Shown here: in pieces, positions 7,783 through 14,334 of the stretch | Layout of the letters: each line of letters begins with the position of its first letter | How positions within the stretch are numbered: the first letter of the stretch is position 1 | Assembly: GCA_015039315.1 (NCBI GenBank) | Contig: WIDE01000218.1 | Location: 13,218 to 27,551, forward strand | Length of the DNA stretch: 14,334 nt | From: Clavulina sp. PMI_390 | Taxonomy: Eukaryota; Basidiomycota; Agaricomycetes; Cantharellales; Hydnaceae | Reading direction: 5' to 3' | Translations under genes and position numbers: made by a program | The notes under the pieces: generated by a model | What the model was told of the DNA's origin: nothing | The model's database searches: none | The model's input: the letters and a program-made list of their open reading frames with translations, nothing else

Positions 7783-9947
7783 GCATGAGTGCGTTCACGT
7801 TGCCATTGGTTTTTGACTGGTGCCTCGATGCCTTCCTGCTCCGTTCCAGTTATGGTAGGACTATCGTTGTCGCTTTCTTCTGGGATCACAGGGAGCTGAG
7901 GTACGCTCATGCTTCGTTTATGCGCGTCATCTTCCTCGTCTACCTCGCTGATCTCCGAATCTTCCCAAGCCTTCGCTCGTCGTGAAAGTCCGTCAGGCGC
8001 TTTGTGCAGATCGGCTGGTACATGCTTGAATGTGATATCGAAGAGCTGGATGTACGCGACCCAACGAGTAGTGGCTGCATTCGGGAGTTCGGGTGAGTTC
8101 GCCGTTTTCTTCAGGAAGGACGCGTCAGCTTCAACAATGATCTTGAAACCCCAAATCTCGTACTGTATTGCTTTTAGAGCTCGGAACAATCCATACAGCT
8201 CGACTTTTGGCTGCGAATATCGACTCTCTACTTCGTTCAGCGTGATGGAACCGAACCGGATTGGGAACTTCTTCAGGCGTGGCACTCGCTTTGCGGGAGC
8301 AGGTTTTACTGCTTCTAGATCGATGGTGAGTGATGAGGACGAATCTGGTGGCAGTAGCTCTTCGTCATTGTCCCAGAACACTTGGTACAGGATAAAACCG
8401 ATTGCAATAATTGAACTGTCGACGGCTAGGATCAGCTGACCCTCGACGATCTCATTTGGCTTTGCGGTGAGTGATGCCTGCTTCGCTAGCTTGATGTCCA
8501 GCTTCTTGAGCCCTGAAATATTCAATGCTCTAGTTTTTAGTTCTAGGAAGGCCTTGTCTGCTTCGGTTGTCCAGACAAAGTCTCGTGGAAGAAGCGTGGT
8601 GAGTTTAGTCATTGGTTTCGCGATCTTTGCATAGTCCTTTATCCACGATCTGAATACACCCAATGTTCCTAGAGCTCCGCGCACTTCGGATGGATTGGTC
8701 GGAGTTGGCCAGTTCTTGACCTTTGTGACCATTCCGTGTCGCGGACGGATTCCCCAGAGTGAACATTCATATCCCACTATCGTAATGTTCTGAGCGGCGA
8801 GCACGATCTTCTTTCCGGAAGCGGTGGCTCCAGCAATCTTGAACGTTGCTAAGCATTCATACAAGGTACGAGCGTACTCCCATACATATTGTCGAATTTG
8901 ATTGTTTCCTGGGATCGTCTGGTGCATGTACATAGACTTAGGTCCTTTAATGCATATGTCGTCCACAAAAGACTTTGCCTTTTCTGGGCCCATGTTATGA
9001 ACAATGTGATTCGTTGAACGCTGGAACTCTTGCATAGAGTTCGTGAAGCCTATGGGAAGAGAAGTGAGCTGCATCAATCCAAGCGGTGTCTGGCATGCTG
9101 TAAGTGGTCGCGAGTCTGGATGCAGTCGTCGCTGATGGTATCCTGAGTAGAGGTCGACGACGCCGTACATCGCGTACCCTATGAACGACTCTGCAAACTC
9201 GTTTACGTTCGGAGGTAGCATTGCGTCTAACACGGTTACTTCATTCAACGGCTGGAGATCGTGCACTACTCGCAGACCTCCTTTGGGCTTTTGGACAACA
9301 AAAATTCGCGATCGGTAGGATGAGTCTGCATGTTCGAGCGTTCCGGCTTCGACTTGCTTTCGGAGCATGGACCTGACTTCATCCTTGAGTCCTGCGGCAA
9401 TTGGGATGGGCGACTCTTGCCACGGTTCGTGTGGTACAGTCTCTATGATGTAGTCAGGGAAGTACTCTTCCTTGAATGTTCCTCGCTCGCTGTCATCGAA
9501 TGCTAACGCATCCTCATTCTGTGCAAGGACCCAAAATAAAAGGCTAACTTCATCCTCGGTGAGTATTCCCACTTGTATGTTGTCCTTAATTCCACTCATT
9601 CGTTCTTTGGTTAGCTTTTCAGTGTACTGAAATTGGGAATAATGCGGCGGATGGATGGGAAACTCTGGAAGAACCGGTTCTGGGAGCGGCTTATATGGCT
9701 CTCGTCGTCGATACGGCAGACTCACTGGGACTGGTCGTTTCTTAACAGCGACAGGTTTGTACTTTGCACCAAATGCATCGGCTAGCTTTTCAGAGGCCCT
9801 ATCAATGACGGTTAGCATTCTTTCTATGGTTTCTTGTTTGCCTGGTCGGAACTGATGTATTCCTGTTGCTTGATTATAGACGCTGATCAGATTTTCGCGA
9901 AGATTAGTTATGCCATTGCTACGGAGGTTATGTACAGCAGATGGCAT
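7779..9947 (-). CDS. Reverse transcriptase - RNase H segment of pol
   Basis: The segment starts at an ATG (9947), although the same frame is open for 30 codons further upstream to the TGA at 10038-10040; it ends in TGA at 7779-7781 (722 aa from the ATG). RT spans roughly residues 190-455, with the first palm Asp at D265 (VVDLYSG), the LPIGFTNS region at 297-304 and the catalytic box FVDDI with D329 and D330. Phe replaces the more common Tyr of YxDD. RNase H spans about 503-655 with D510, E583, D608 and a final D652 in APDGLSRR, so the four acids are present. The first 110 residues are Pro/Arg-rich and of unknown role. The C-terminal 60 residues are acidic and lead to integrase. The enzyme copies the element RNA into cDNA and removes the RNA strand. 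The lineage resembles basidiomycete Gypsy elements. Confidence 0.92.
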   Translation of the reverse strand: MPSAVHNLRSNGITNLRENLISVYNQATGIHQFRPGKQETIERMLTVIDRASEKLADAFGAKYKPVAVKKRPVPVSLPYRRREPYKPLPEPVLPEFPIHPPHYSQFQYTEKLTKERMSGIKDNIQVGILTEDEVSLLFWVLAQNEDALAFDDSERGTFKEEYFPDYIIETVPHEPWQESPIPIAAGLKDEVRSMLRKQVEAGTLEHADSSYRSRIFVVQKPKGGLRVVHDLQPLNEVTVLDAMLPPNVNEFAESFIGYAMYGVVDLYSGYHQRRLHPDSRPLTACQTPLGLMQLTSLPIGFTNSMQEFQRSTNHIVHNMGPEKAKSFVDDICIKGPKSMYMHQTIPGNNQIRQYVWEYARTLYECLATFKIAGATASGKKIVLAAQNITIVGYECSLWGIRPRHGMVTKVKNWPTPTNPSEVRGALGTLGVFRSWIKDYAKIAKPMTKLTTLLPRDFVWTTEADKAFLELKTRALNISGLKKLDIKLAKQASLTAKPNEIVEGQLILAVDSSIIAIGFILYQVFWDNDEELLPPDSSSSLTIDLEAVKPAPAKRVPRLKKFPIRFGSITLNEVESRYSQPKVELYGLFRALKAIQYEIWGFKIIVEADASFLKKTANSPELPNAATTRWVAYIQLFDITFKHVPADLHKAPDGLSRRAKAWEDSEISEVDEEDDAHKRSMSVPQLPVIPEESDNDSPTITGTEQEGIEAPVKNQWQRERTHA

Positions 9948-10037
9948 TGTCAGAAGGGAGCCATAGTTGTGCTGTACAATCTGGTCTAATATGGCTTCCG
10001 CTTCATCTTCGGTCAGTCTTTCCAGCGCCTCGCACCT

Positions 10038-10040
10038 TCA
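10038..10040 (-). other. In-frame TGA between Gag-protease and RT
   Basis: On the minus strand the frame reads ACC CTT TGA AGG TGC, and the codons after it continue in the same frame without a stop into RT (30 codons to the ATG at 9947, then 722). No frameshift is required. The 3' context AGG is not the strong CUA readthrough context. A CGA-to-TGA transition at a CpG would also explain it. Confidence 0.88.
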
Positions 10041-13000
10041 AAGGGTGCTCGTTTCTTTGAGGCTAACGAGAGCGGTAGCTGCACTCAGCACGGTCTGATC
10101 ATCCTCTATAGATTCTTCTCGCTTACTGGCCCTGGGTGGCCGGGACTTCTGCTTGAAACTCTCCAGCGGTGGGATTGATTCTTCGAGTCCTTGCGGCGGT
10201 GATTCGTTGTCGATGATGGGCAGGATTTTGGATTCTTCATTGTCAGTATCAGAGTCCTCTTCCTTGCCATGCTCCCGATTGAATCTCTCTACGCCTATAA
10301 TCCACGGTTTCCCTACTACGATGTCAAACCCTCCAGGAATGCGATCGTTCGTCACGATGAACACCCCTGGAAGCCTAGGTCCATTACCAATCACTATGGG
10401 TACCGCTGGACAGAACTCGATGCGTCGAGAAGCATCTGCAGCGTGTCTGAGAGCGCGCGTCGTGAGATTGAGCCGCTCAACGTTTTCTTGTGTGATGAGA
10501 TTATATGGCGCATCGATGTCCAAGAGAGCTAACACCAGTTTTCGTAGGATCGTAGCCTCAAACGGTCCGTTCTTGAGCTGGAGCTCCACACTTCCCAAGG
10601 GTATGCGGATTCTCTGATCGTAAACTTTTCGCTTATACATCTCAATTAGCTCTTGATGCGCTAGACGATCGCTAGCTTGGCCAGTAACTTGGTGTAAGTG
10701 TTGCACTATCATCGAGAACTGTTGATCAAGAGGTGGAGTGCTAACAGAAATTGCTGGAGCCACGTGGGCTAGCTGTTTTTGATCGACGGCAGAACAGTTG
10801 CTTTGCGAGGTAAGTGATTCGTCTTCGCTCTCGCTACTGTCGTCTGACTCGTCCGAGTTGTCTTTGCTCATATGTTTCTTAATCAGAGCTTGACTTGGCT
10901 CGTCATCGCTCTCGTCACTGTATGGATCGATTCGAGCCATAGCCACTCGCGCCGTTGATCGGTTTGGTCTCTTACTGGCAGCTAAGAGCTTGACCTTAAC
11001 GGGTTCGCGCGAGCGATCGCCTCCGGGATAGACATGGAGCGATATAGCGCCATCATGGTATATGATATTGCATGCTGCGTGCTGTAGGAAGGGCTGACCA
11101 AGGATTAGATCGTAGGAGCTACTCCAGTCTTCGCCGACGAAGACATTTTCTCCAAAGCGATACCCCCCGATGGTAATTGGTAAGTTATTGAATCGTCCCT
11201 TGAGCTCGCTGACTCCTCCGGACACGTCGCGTAGACGGAACGACTTTCCTTCGTAGTCGACTGGGAACTGATCGGCTAGCTGTTCTGCAAGTCGAGGGCT
11301 TGAGATACACATCTCAGCTCCCGTGTCTATCATCGCCATGATTGATTCTGTGGTTCCAATCGACACTAGGAATGTACCAGCAGAAACAATGTAAGCCTGC
11401 GCTCCTGGCTCCGTACTGTTCATGTTGCCTGCTAACACAAGAGCGTGATGTCTCGGTCGTCTCGAGTGTCTTCTGGAACGACGTGATTCATTGCTTACGC
11501 CCACAGGTTCCTCGACGAACCATTCACTGTCAGTGTCCTGATCGTTCATGGCTATCGACGCTCGTCCCTCACCTTCCAGCTCTGCTAGGGGAATGCTACG
11601 GAGTCGCGTGTCCTGGCTGAGGAGCTTCTCGACGTCTGGCGTAAGCGAGAGCAGCTCTCCTAGTGGCAAGGTGATTGGGGCAGCTAGGATTCGATTGCGG
11701 TACACGCTGGCAGAGTTGAAACTCTCGCGCATGGAGGTCGTAAACTTAGCTTTGGGCGGATTCTTAGCCGGTAAGTGTCTTTCAGGTCCTGGAAATGGAA
11801 TTCGAGGAGGCTGATTCTCATTTGCGTATCGACTATCATGGTTGGAATGGCCAGTCGGTCGCGGGATGATACCAGGCGTCGGCGGAACGACTGGCGCGCG
11901 ATTAGCTGGAGTATGGGAGGGGAAGCTTCTGATAGGCGGTGCGTTCGATTCTTTTGGGGCTATATGTGGATCATTCCTAGGCGGAGCTGGCTCCTCAAAG
12001 CTCACTCTCTTCGAACTTTCAGGATTAGCTGGCGTAGGAGTCGGTCGTCCAGCTGGAGGTAGTTCTACTCCGTCGAATACCATTCGTCGAGGCTTGGAGT
12101 GAGACGGCCGCTTATCCTGGCTCATTGGATCGAAGCGAGCATTCTTATTAGACCTTGTGGTGCGTTCAGCATTCATGACGGACCCATAGAATGTGTCGTT
12201 CGAATCATAGTAAGCCCTGATATCTTCATCTTCACTCCACTCCGCTTCGTCCTCTGACTCTGACTCTGACGAAGCGTATTCTAGGCTTGCATATGATACG
12301 CGTGCGGTAGAAGGTCCTGGATTACCTCGCAGTGCGCCATTCTGACTTCGTTGGCGATGTAATCGTCTTATAGCGGCCGCAACCCCTTCGCCCATTTGCG
12401 CGCGAGGTAGTGGTCCTCTATCTGCCATCAAAACACGACCTCCTTCGTCGATGCAGGCTCCCTCTCTCATGAGGGCCTGCATTTCCGGGCAGTTGCGTAT
12501 GCCTTTTGGATGGTTAGTAATCTGTCCGCACCAGAAGCATCTTCCAGTCGTCTTTTCCCCACTGACGTCACGAAATAACCTTCGCTGATCCATTAGGCTA
12601 TGGACGTCATTACGAGTCTCATTCAACTCGTCCGTGACTCGATTCAAAGCTCTGAGGACGGCTTCACTGGCTGGATTCGCGCCAGTGTCAGTTCTTGTGA
12701 CGTCTGTGGCCTGAAGAGCAAGCCGGTCGACTATGCGAGCCAACTCGTCGACAGACGTCGTTGCTTTGGCTTCACGAGTGGGTAAGGACGAATGGGAGCG
12801 ATTTAGTTCTTCCTTTGACGACTCAGAATGGTTGGGCTGGATGCGGCTGCGGGAGTGCTTTCGTTTTAGCTTAGTAGACGACGACTTGCGCTTGCGCCGC
12901 TTGTAGGATTCATCTTCTGAAAACAAGTCACTAGAATCTATATCACTATTATAATATTCCGCATAATCGCTGTCGTCGCTTTCCGAGTCCGATTCAGAGC

Positions 13001-14123
13001 CATCGGAATTGTCGGAGTCGCTGTCAGATGTGTTTCTGAGCCGAGAGCGCTTCCGCAGTGCCTCCTTGCTCTTGCGGCGCGTCTCTCTACTGGATGTCAA
13101 TTTAGACTCAGTCCCTAGGAAGCCTATAGTCTCAAATAAGAGAGAATCCTTATCTAAGATGCTGAGCGCAGCTTTGTGAACTTCATCCACATCCGGAGCA
13201 GCTCTAATGTTCATGTGAGGATTCTGGGAATGGAGTCGAAGCAGAATGCTTTGTCTGAGGGGTGATGGGAGCCCCTTCCAGAAGTACTTGTTCTTTTCTC
13301 CTGGGGACATGGCTTCTGATGTTTTGAGATTGTCAGCACGTCGTGTAAATTCTCGGTAGAACGCAGCATACTCTTTCTTGCTCCGAATAGAGCGGCTCTT
13401 GCGGGTAAATCGATTGATACTGTCCTGTGTGAACCGTTCTTTCTCATCACCCATGCTAAAGAGCTCTTTCATGCGTTTCTCTGTGCCTACCCAGTCTTTA
13501 TCTAGACGTGGCTTCATTTTGAGAACAATTTCTCTGTTTGCGTGGCTGACATATTTGGGTAAGTGATCACACTTTTCACTGTCAGACCACCCAGCACTAG
13601 TGGTGGCCATGTTGTAGTCATCTAAGAATGCGCGGAGATGTTTTCCCCTGAAGCGCGGAGCTCCATCTGATCCGGGTAGTGGCATGCTTGGACGTCCGGC
13701 ATTCTTAATGGCATTAAGGATTTTTGTTAGCACTACCTCCTCTCCACCACTTCCTGAGCTATGAGCCAGTGCTGCCCCAATGGAGGGTGTGCTCATGGAC
13801 TGCATAGGGCGACTGGTGAAGGAAGATGTGCTTGCTGGGGTAGGATTTGGGAAGGTAAATGCAGACACTGGAGTGCTAGCTGGAAATGAAGTAGGAACAA
13901 ATTGGACAGCTGGCTGCTCCTGTGAATGATTGAAAGCACTAGTCCCAGTATTAGGAACAGGGGTGGAACTAGTGGATGCACTAGGCACACTGCTTAAGAA
14001 CTGGCAAGTAGGCCTGTGCATACTGGATAGTAAAGGAGGTAGGGCAGTTTCTGAACTCCGGATTTGCAGGGGACTCTGTAGGTAAAGGAGAGTCAGACCC
14101 TTTCTGGAGCTTCTCATAGCCAT
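10038..14123 (-). CDS. Gag - aspartic protease polyprotein with a second protease-like domain
   Basis: The frame is open from a TTG at 14138 (used here as residue 1); the first in-frame ATG is at 14123. It ends in TGA at 10038-10040, about 1361 aa from the ATG. Residues 50-130 are Ser/Pro/Thr-rich. Residues about 155-345 are a helical Gag capsid-like region typical of fungal Gypsy Gags (an FRGKHLRAFLDDY-type start). Residues 371-391 are an acidic Ser/Asp run, followed by a basic, nuclear-signal-like cluster at 413-432. A zinc knuckle is at 534-550. Residues 600-900 are mostly disordered. The protease has DTGA at 938-941 and ILGQPFL near 1012-1018. A second protease-like fold occupies about 1178-1290 with DIDA at 1207-1210. 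The product would form virus-like particles, package RNA and cut the polyprotein. The true N-terminus probably starts at the ATG at 14178 in another frame (separate entry). Confidence 0.85.
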   Translation of the reverse strand: MAMRSSRKGLTLLYLQSPLQIRSSETALPPLLSSMHRPTCQFLSSVPSASTSSTPVPNTGTSAFNHSQEQPAVQFVPTSFPASTPVSAFTFPNPTPASTSSFTSRPMQSMSTPSIGAALAHSSGSGGEEVVLTKILNAIKNAGRPSMPLPGSDGAPRFRGKHLRAFLDDYNMATTSAGWSDSEKCDHLPKYVSHANREIVLKMKPRLDKDWVGTEKRMKELFSMGDEKERFTQDSINRFTRKSRSIRSKKEYAAFYREFTRRADNLKTSEAMSPGEKNKYFWKGLPSPLRQSILLRLHSQNPHMNIRAAPDVDEVHKAALSILDKDSLLFETIGFLGTESKLTSSRETRRKSKEALRKRSRLRNTSDSDSDNSDGSESDSESDDSDYAEYYNSDIDSSDLFSEDESYKRRKRKSSSTKLKRKHSRSRIQPNHSESSKEELNRSHSSLPTREAKATTSVDELARIVDRLALQATDVTRTDTGANPASEAVLRALNRVTDELNETRNDVHSLMDQRRLFRDVSGEKTTGRCFWCGQITNHPKGIRNCPEMQALMREGACIDEGGRVLMADRGPLPRAQMGEGVAAAIRRLHRQRSQNGALRGNPGPSTARVSYASLEYASSESESEDEAEWSEDEDIRAYYDSNDTFYGSVMNAERTTRSNKNARFDPMSQDKRPSHSKPRRMVFDGVELPPAGRPTPTPANPESSKRVSFEEPAPPRNDPHIAPKESNAPPIRSFPSHTPANRAPVVPPTPGIIPRPTGHSNHDSRYANENQPPRIPFPGPERHLPAKNPPKAKFTTSMRESFNSASVYRNRILAAPITLPLGELLSLTPDVEKLLSQDTRLRSIPLAELEGEGRASIAMNDQDTDSEWFVEEPVGVSNESRRSRRHSRRPRHHALVLAGNMNSTEPGAQAYIVSAGTFLVSIGTTESIMAMIDTGAEMCISSPRLAEQLADQFPVDYEGKSFRLRDVSGGVSELKGRFNNLPITIGGYRFGENVFVGEDWSSSYDLILGQPFLQHAACNIIYHDGAISLHVYPGGDRSREPVKVKLLAASKRPNRSTARVAMARIDPYSDESDDEPSQALIKKHMSKDNSDESDDSSESEDESLTSQSNCSAVDQKQLAHVAPAISVSTPPLDQQFSMIVQHLHQVTGQASDRLAHQELIEMYKRKVYDQRIRIPLGSVELQLKNGPFEATILRKLVLALLDIDAPYNLITQENVERLNLTTRALRHAADASRRIEFCPAVPIVIGNGPRLPGVFIVTNDRIPGGFDIVVGKPWIIGVERFNREHGKEEDSDTDNEESKILPIIDNESPPQGLEESIPPLESFKQKSRPPRASKREESIEDDQTVLSAATALVSLKETSTL
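10269..10607 (-). other. Second retropepsin-like domain, active site altered to DIDA
   Basis: Residues 1178-1290 of the Gag-protease frame show the retropepsin pattern: a beta start (VELQLKNGPFEATI), LLDIDAPYNLIT where a DTG/DSG loop is expected, then PIVIGNG, and FDIVVGKPWI, matching the usual D-I-x-G-x-P-W end. The catalytic Asp is present (D1207), but the following Thr/Ser and Gly are Ile and Asp, so hydrolytic activity is doubtful. It may be a duplicated, structural or regulatory domain, or a degraded second protease. Confidence 0.6.
11049..11390 (-). other. Retropepsin domain with intact DTGA
   Basis: Residues 917-1030 of the Gag-protease frame form a retroviral-type aspartic protease. 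MIDTGAEMCIS carries the catalytic D938-T-G, and YDLILGQPFL closes the fold. As in retroviral proteases it would act as a dimer, cutting the polyprotein in the particle. Confidence 0.85.
12489..12539 (-). other. Gag zinc knuckle with CX2CX5HX6C spacing
   Basis: Residues C534, C537, H543 and C550 form one nucleic-acid-binding zinc knuckle, CFWCGQITNHPKGIRNC. The canonical spacing is CX2CX4HX4C; here the loops are one and two residues longer. It would bind element RNA during packaging. Confidence 0.65.
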
Positions 14124-14130
14124 CAGAAAC
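14076..14130 (-). other. Candidate intron (or indel zone) joining the Gag N-terminus
   Basis: On the minus strand a weak donor GTTTCT at 14130 and a good acceptor region (CTGAC branch-like site, pyrimidine run, TACAG ending at 14076) bound 55 nt. Removing it joins the frame of the ATG at 14178 to the long Gag frame, because 55 leaves a remainder of one. The donor is poor, so a one-base indel or +1 shift between about 14060 and 13990 is an equally good explanation. Confidence 0.3.
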
Positions 14131-14178
14131 TTCCTCAAACTGAACAGCCTTTCCTTTGGAACTTGATGGAATGGACAT
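14131..14178 (-). CDS. Probable true Gag N-terminal coding start
   Basis: An ATG at 14178 (AAA ATG T context, A at -3) opens a frame that runs to TAG at 13981-13983 (65 codons) and reads like natural protein for at least its first 45 codons (MSIPSSSKGKAVQFEE...). It is one frame away from the long Gag frame. The end given here is the candidate splice donor. The N-terminus inferred from the long frame alone (from the ATG at 14123) has an unlikely Leu-rich start, which favours this ATG. Confidence 0.4.
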
Positions 14179-14334
14179 TTTGGTTTGAAGATCTGGTAGT
14201 GTGATCCTGTGAAGGAAAGAGGTTAGGTATAAGGGAGGGAGAATTTGTACTTAGCTTGGGATTGGCTAATTGGTTGTTAAGAGAGTCGCAGATTTTCCTA
14301 AAGAGTAGAGCTTCTTTAGTAACAAAGGGAGGGA
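14179..14334 (-). other. Untranslated leader of the retroelement
   Basis: This is the visible 156 nt upstream of the candidate Gag ATG. A candidate 44-nt leader intron (14250-14207) is suggested by GTACAA, a CTAAC branch-like site, a pyrimidine run and CACAG. No TGG-led primer-binding site and no match to the 4500-6224 region was found by eye, so the 5' LTR is probably beyond the window edge. Confidence 0.4.

Larger units (their letters stand above)
6225..14334 (-). mobile_element. Ty3/Gypsy LTR retrotransposon, 5' end beyond the window
   Basis: The domain order on the minus strand is Gag, zinc knuckle, aspartic protease, RT, RNase H, integrase; RT-RH before IN places it in Ty3/Gypsy rather than Ty1/Copia. 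All modules share one reading frame from 14138 to 6225, with TGA codons at 10038-10040 and 7779-7781 and a final TAA at 6225-6227. Integrase ends with a GPF-type module and an acidic tail, with no chromodomain visible. No tRNA primer-binding TGG is seen in the visible leader, so the 5' LTR probably ends beyond 14334. Catalytic residues are largely intact, which suggests a fairly young copy even though the polyprotein is interrupted. The 3' limit given is the last coding base; the element itself should extend to lower coordinates. Confidence 0.9.

Noticed and set aside
7909..8439. Plus-strand 176-codon frame opposite RNase H
   Set aside because: It is antisense to a domain with intact catalytic residues; a shadow frame.
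10035..10047. Slippery-type heptamer CCCTTTG at the first TGA
   Set aside because: The heptamer is not in the X XXY YYZ register of the zero frame, and RT is already in the same frame, so no frameshift is needed.
1..14334. CRISPR array, rRNA, operon or bacterial-type signals
   Set aside because: No regularly spaced repeats or rRNA-like sequence were seen; introns and the retroelement mark the window as eukaryotic.

Overview
The window looks like nuclear DNA of a filamentous basidiomycete, probably an Agaricomycete. The evidence is short introns of about 45-70 nt with GT...CTRAY...YAG signals, a CT-rich 5' leader before an ATG, and a Ty3/Gypsy polyprotein whose RT palm box (FVDDI followed by a KGP triplet) resembles basidiomycete elements. 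The species cannot be fixed from the sequence. All supported genes read on the minus strand; overlapping plus-strand frames look like shadows.

Layout from high to low coordinates (5' to 3' on the minus strand). Positions 14334-6225 hold most of a Ty3/Gypsy LTR retrotransposon whose 5' LTR lies outside the window. Its coding part is one reading frame about 7.9 kb long, broken only by two TGA codons, at 10038-10040 and 7779-7781. Both fall at module boundaries: Gag plus aspartic protease | reverse transcriptase plus RNase H | integrase. The catalytic residues of the first protease domain, RT, RNase H and integrase are all present. Gag carries a zinc knuckle with unusual spacing, and a second, catalytically altered protease-like domain follows the first. 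The Gag N-terminus is split between two frames, either by a small intron or by an indel. Positions 6224-4960 are non-coding or weakly coding. This stretch should contain the 3' end of the element and perhaps a 3' LTR with a TATA box at 5641-5647, but no LTR boundary can be shown because the partner LTR is absent.

Positions 4960-1740 hold a host-type gene with a CT-rich leader, a 67-nt candidate 5' UTR intron, an ATG at 4444, one in-frame 59-nt (or 65-nt) coding intron and a product of about 881 residues with a long central coiled coil; its family is not recognised. Positions 1739-1094 are intergenic with a possible decayed coding remnant. Positions 1093-137 encode a 318-residue orphan protein with an N-terminal two-helix membrane hairpin and a long hydrophilic tail.

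The most unusual points are the two TGA codons placed exactly between modules of an otherwise continuous gag-pol frame, the integrase segment having no ATG before its zinc finger, and the tandem active-type and altered-type retropepsin domains. Whether the TGAs are read through, removed by splicing or are simple nonsense mutations cannot be decided from one copy.
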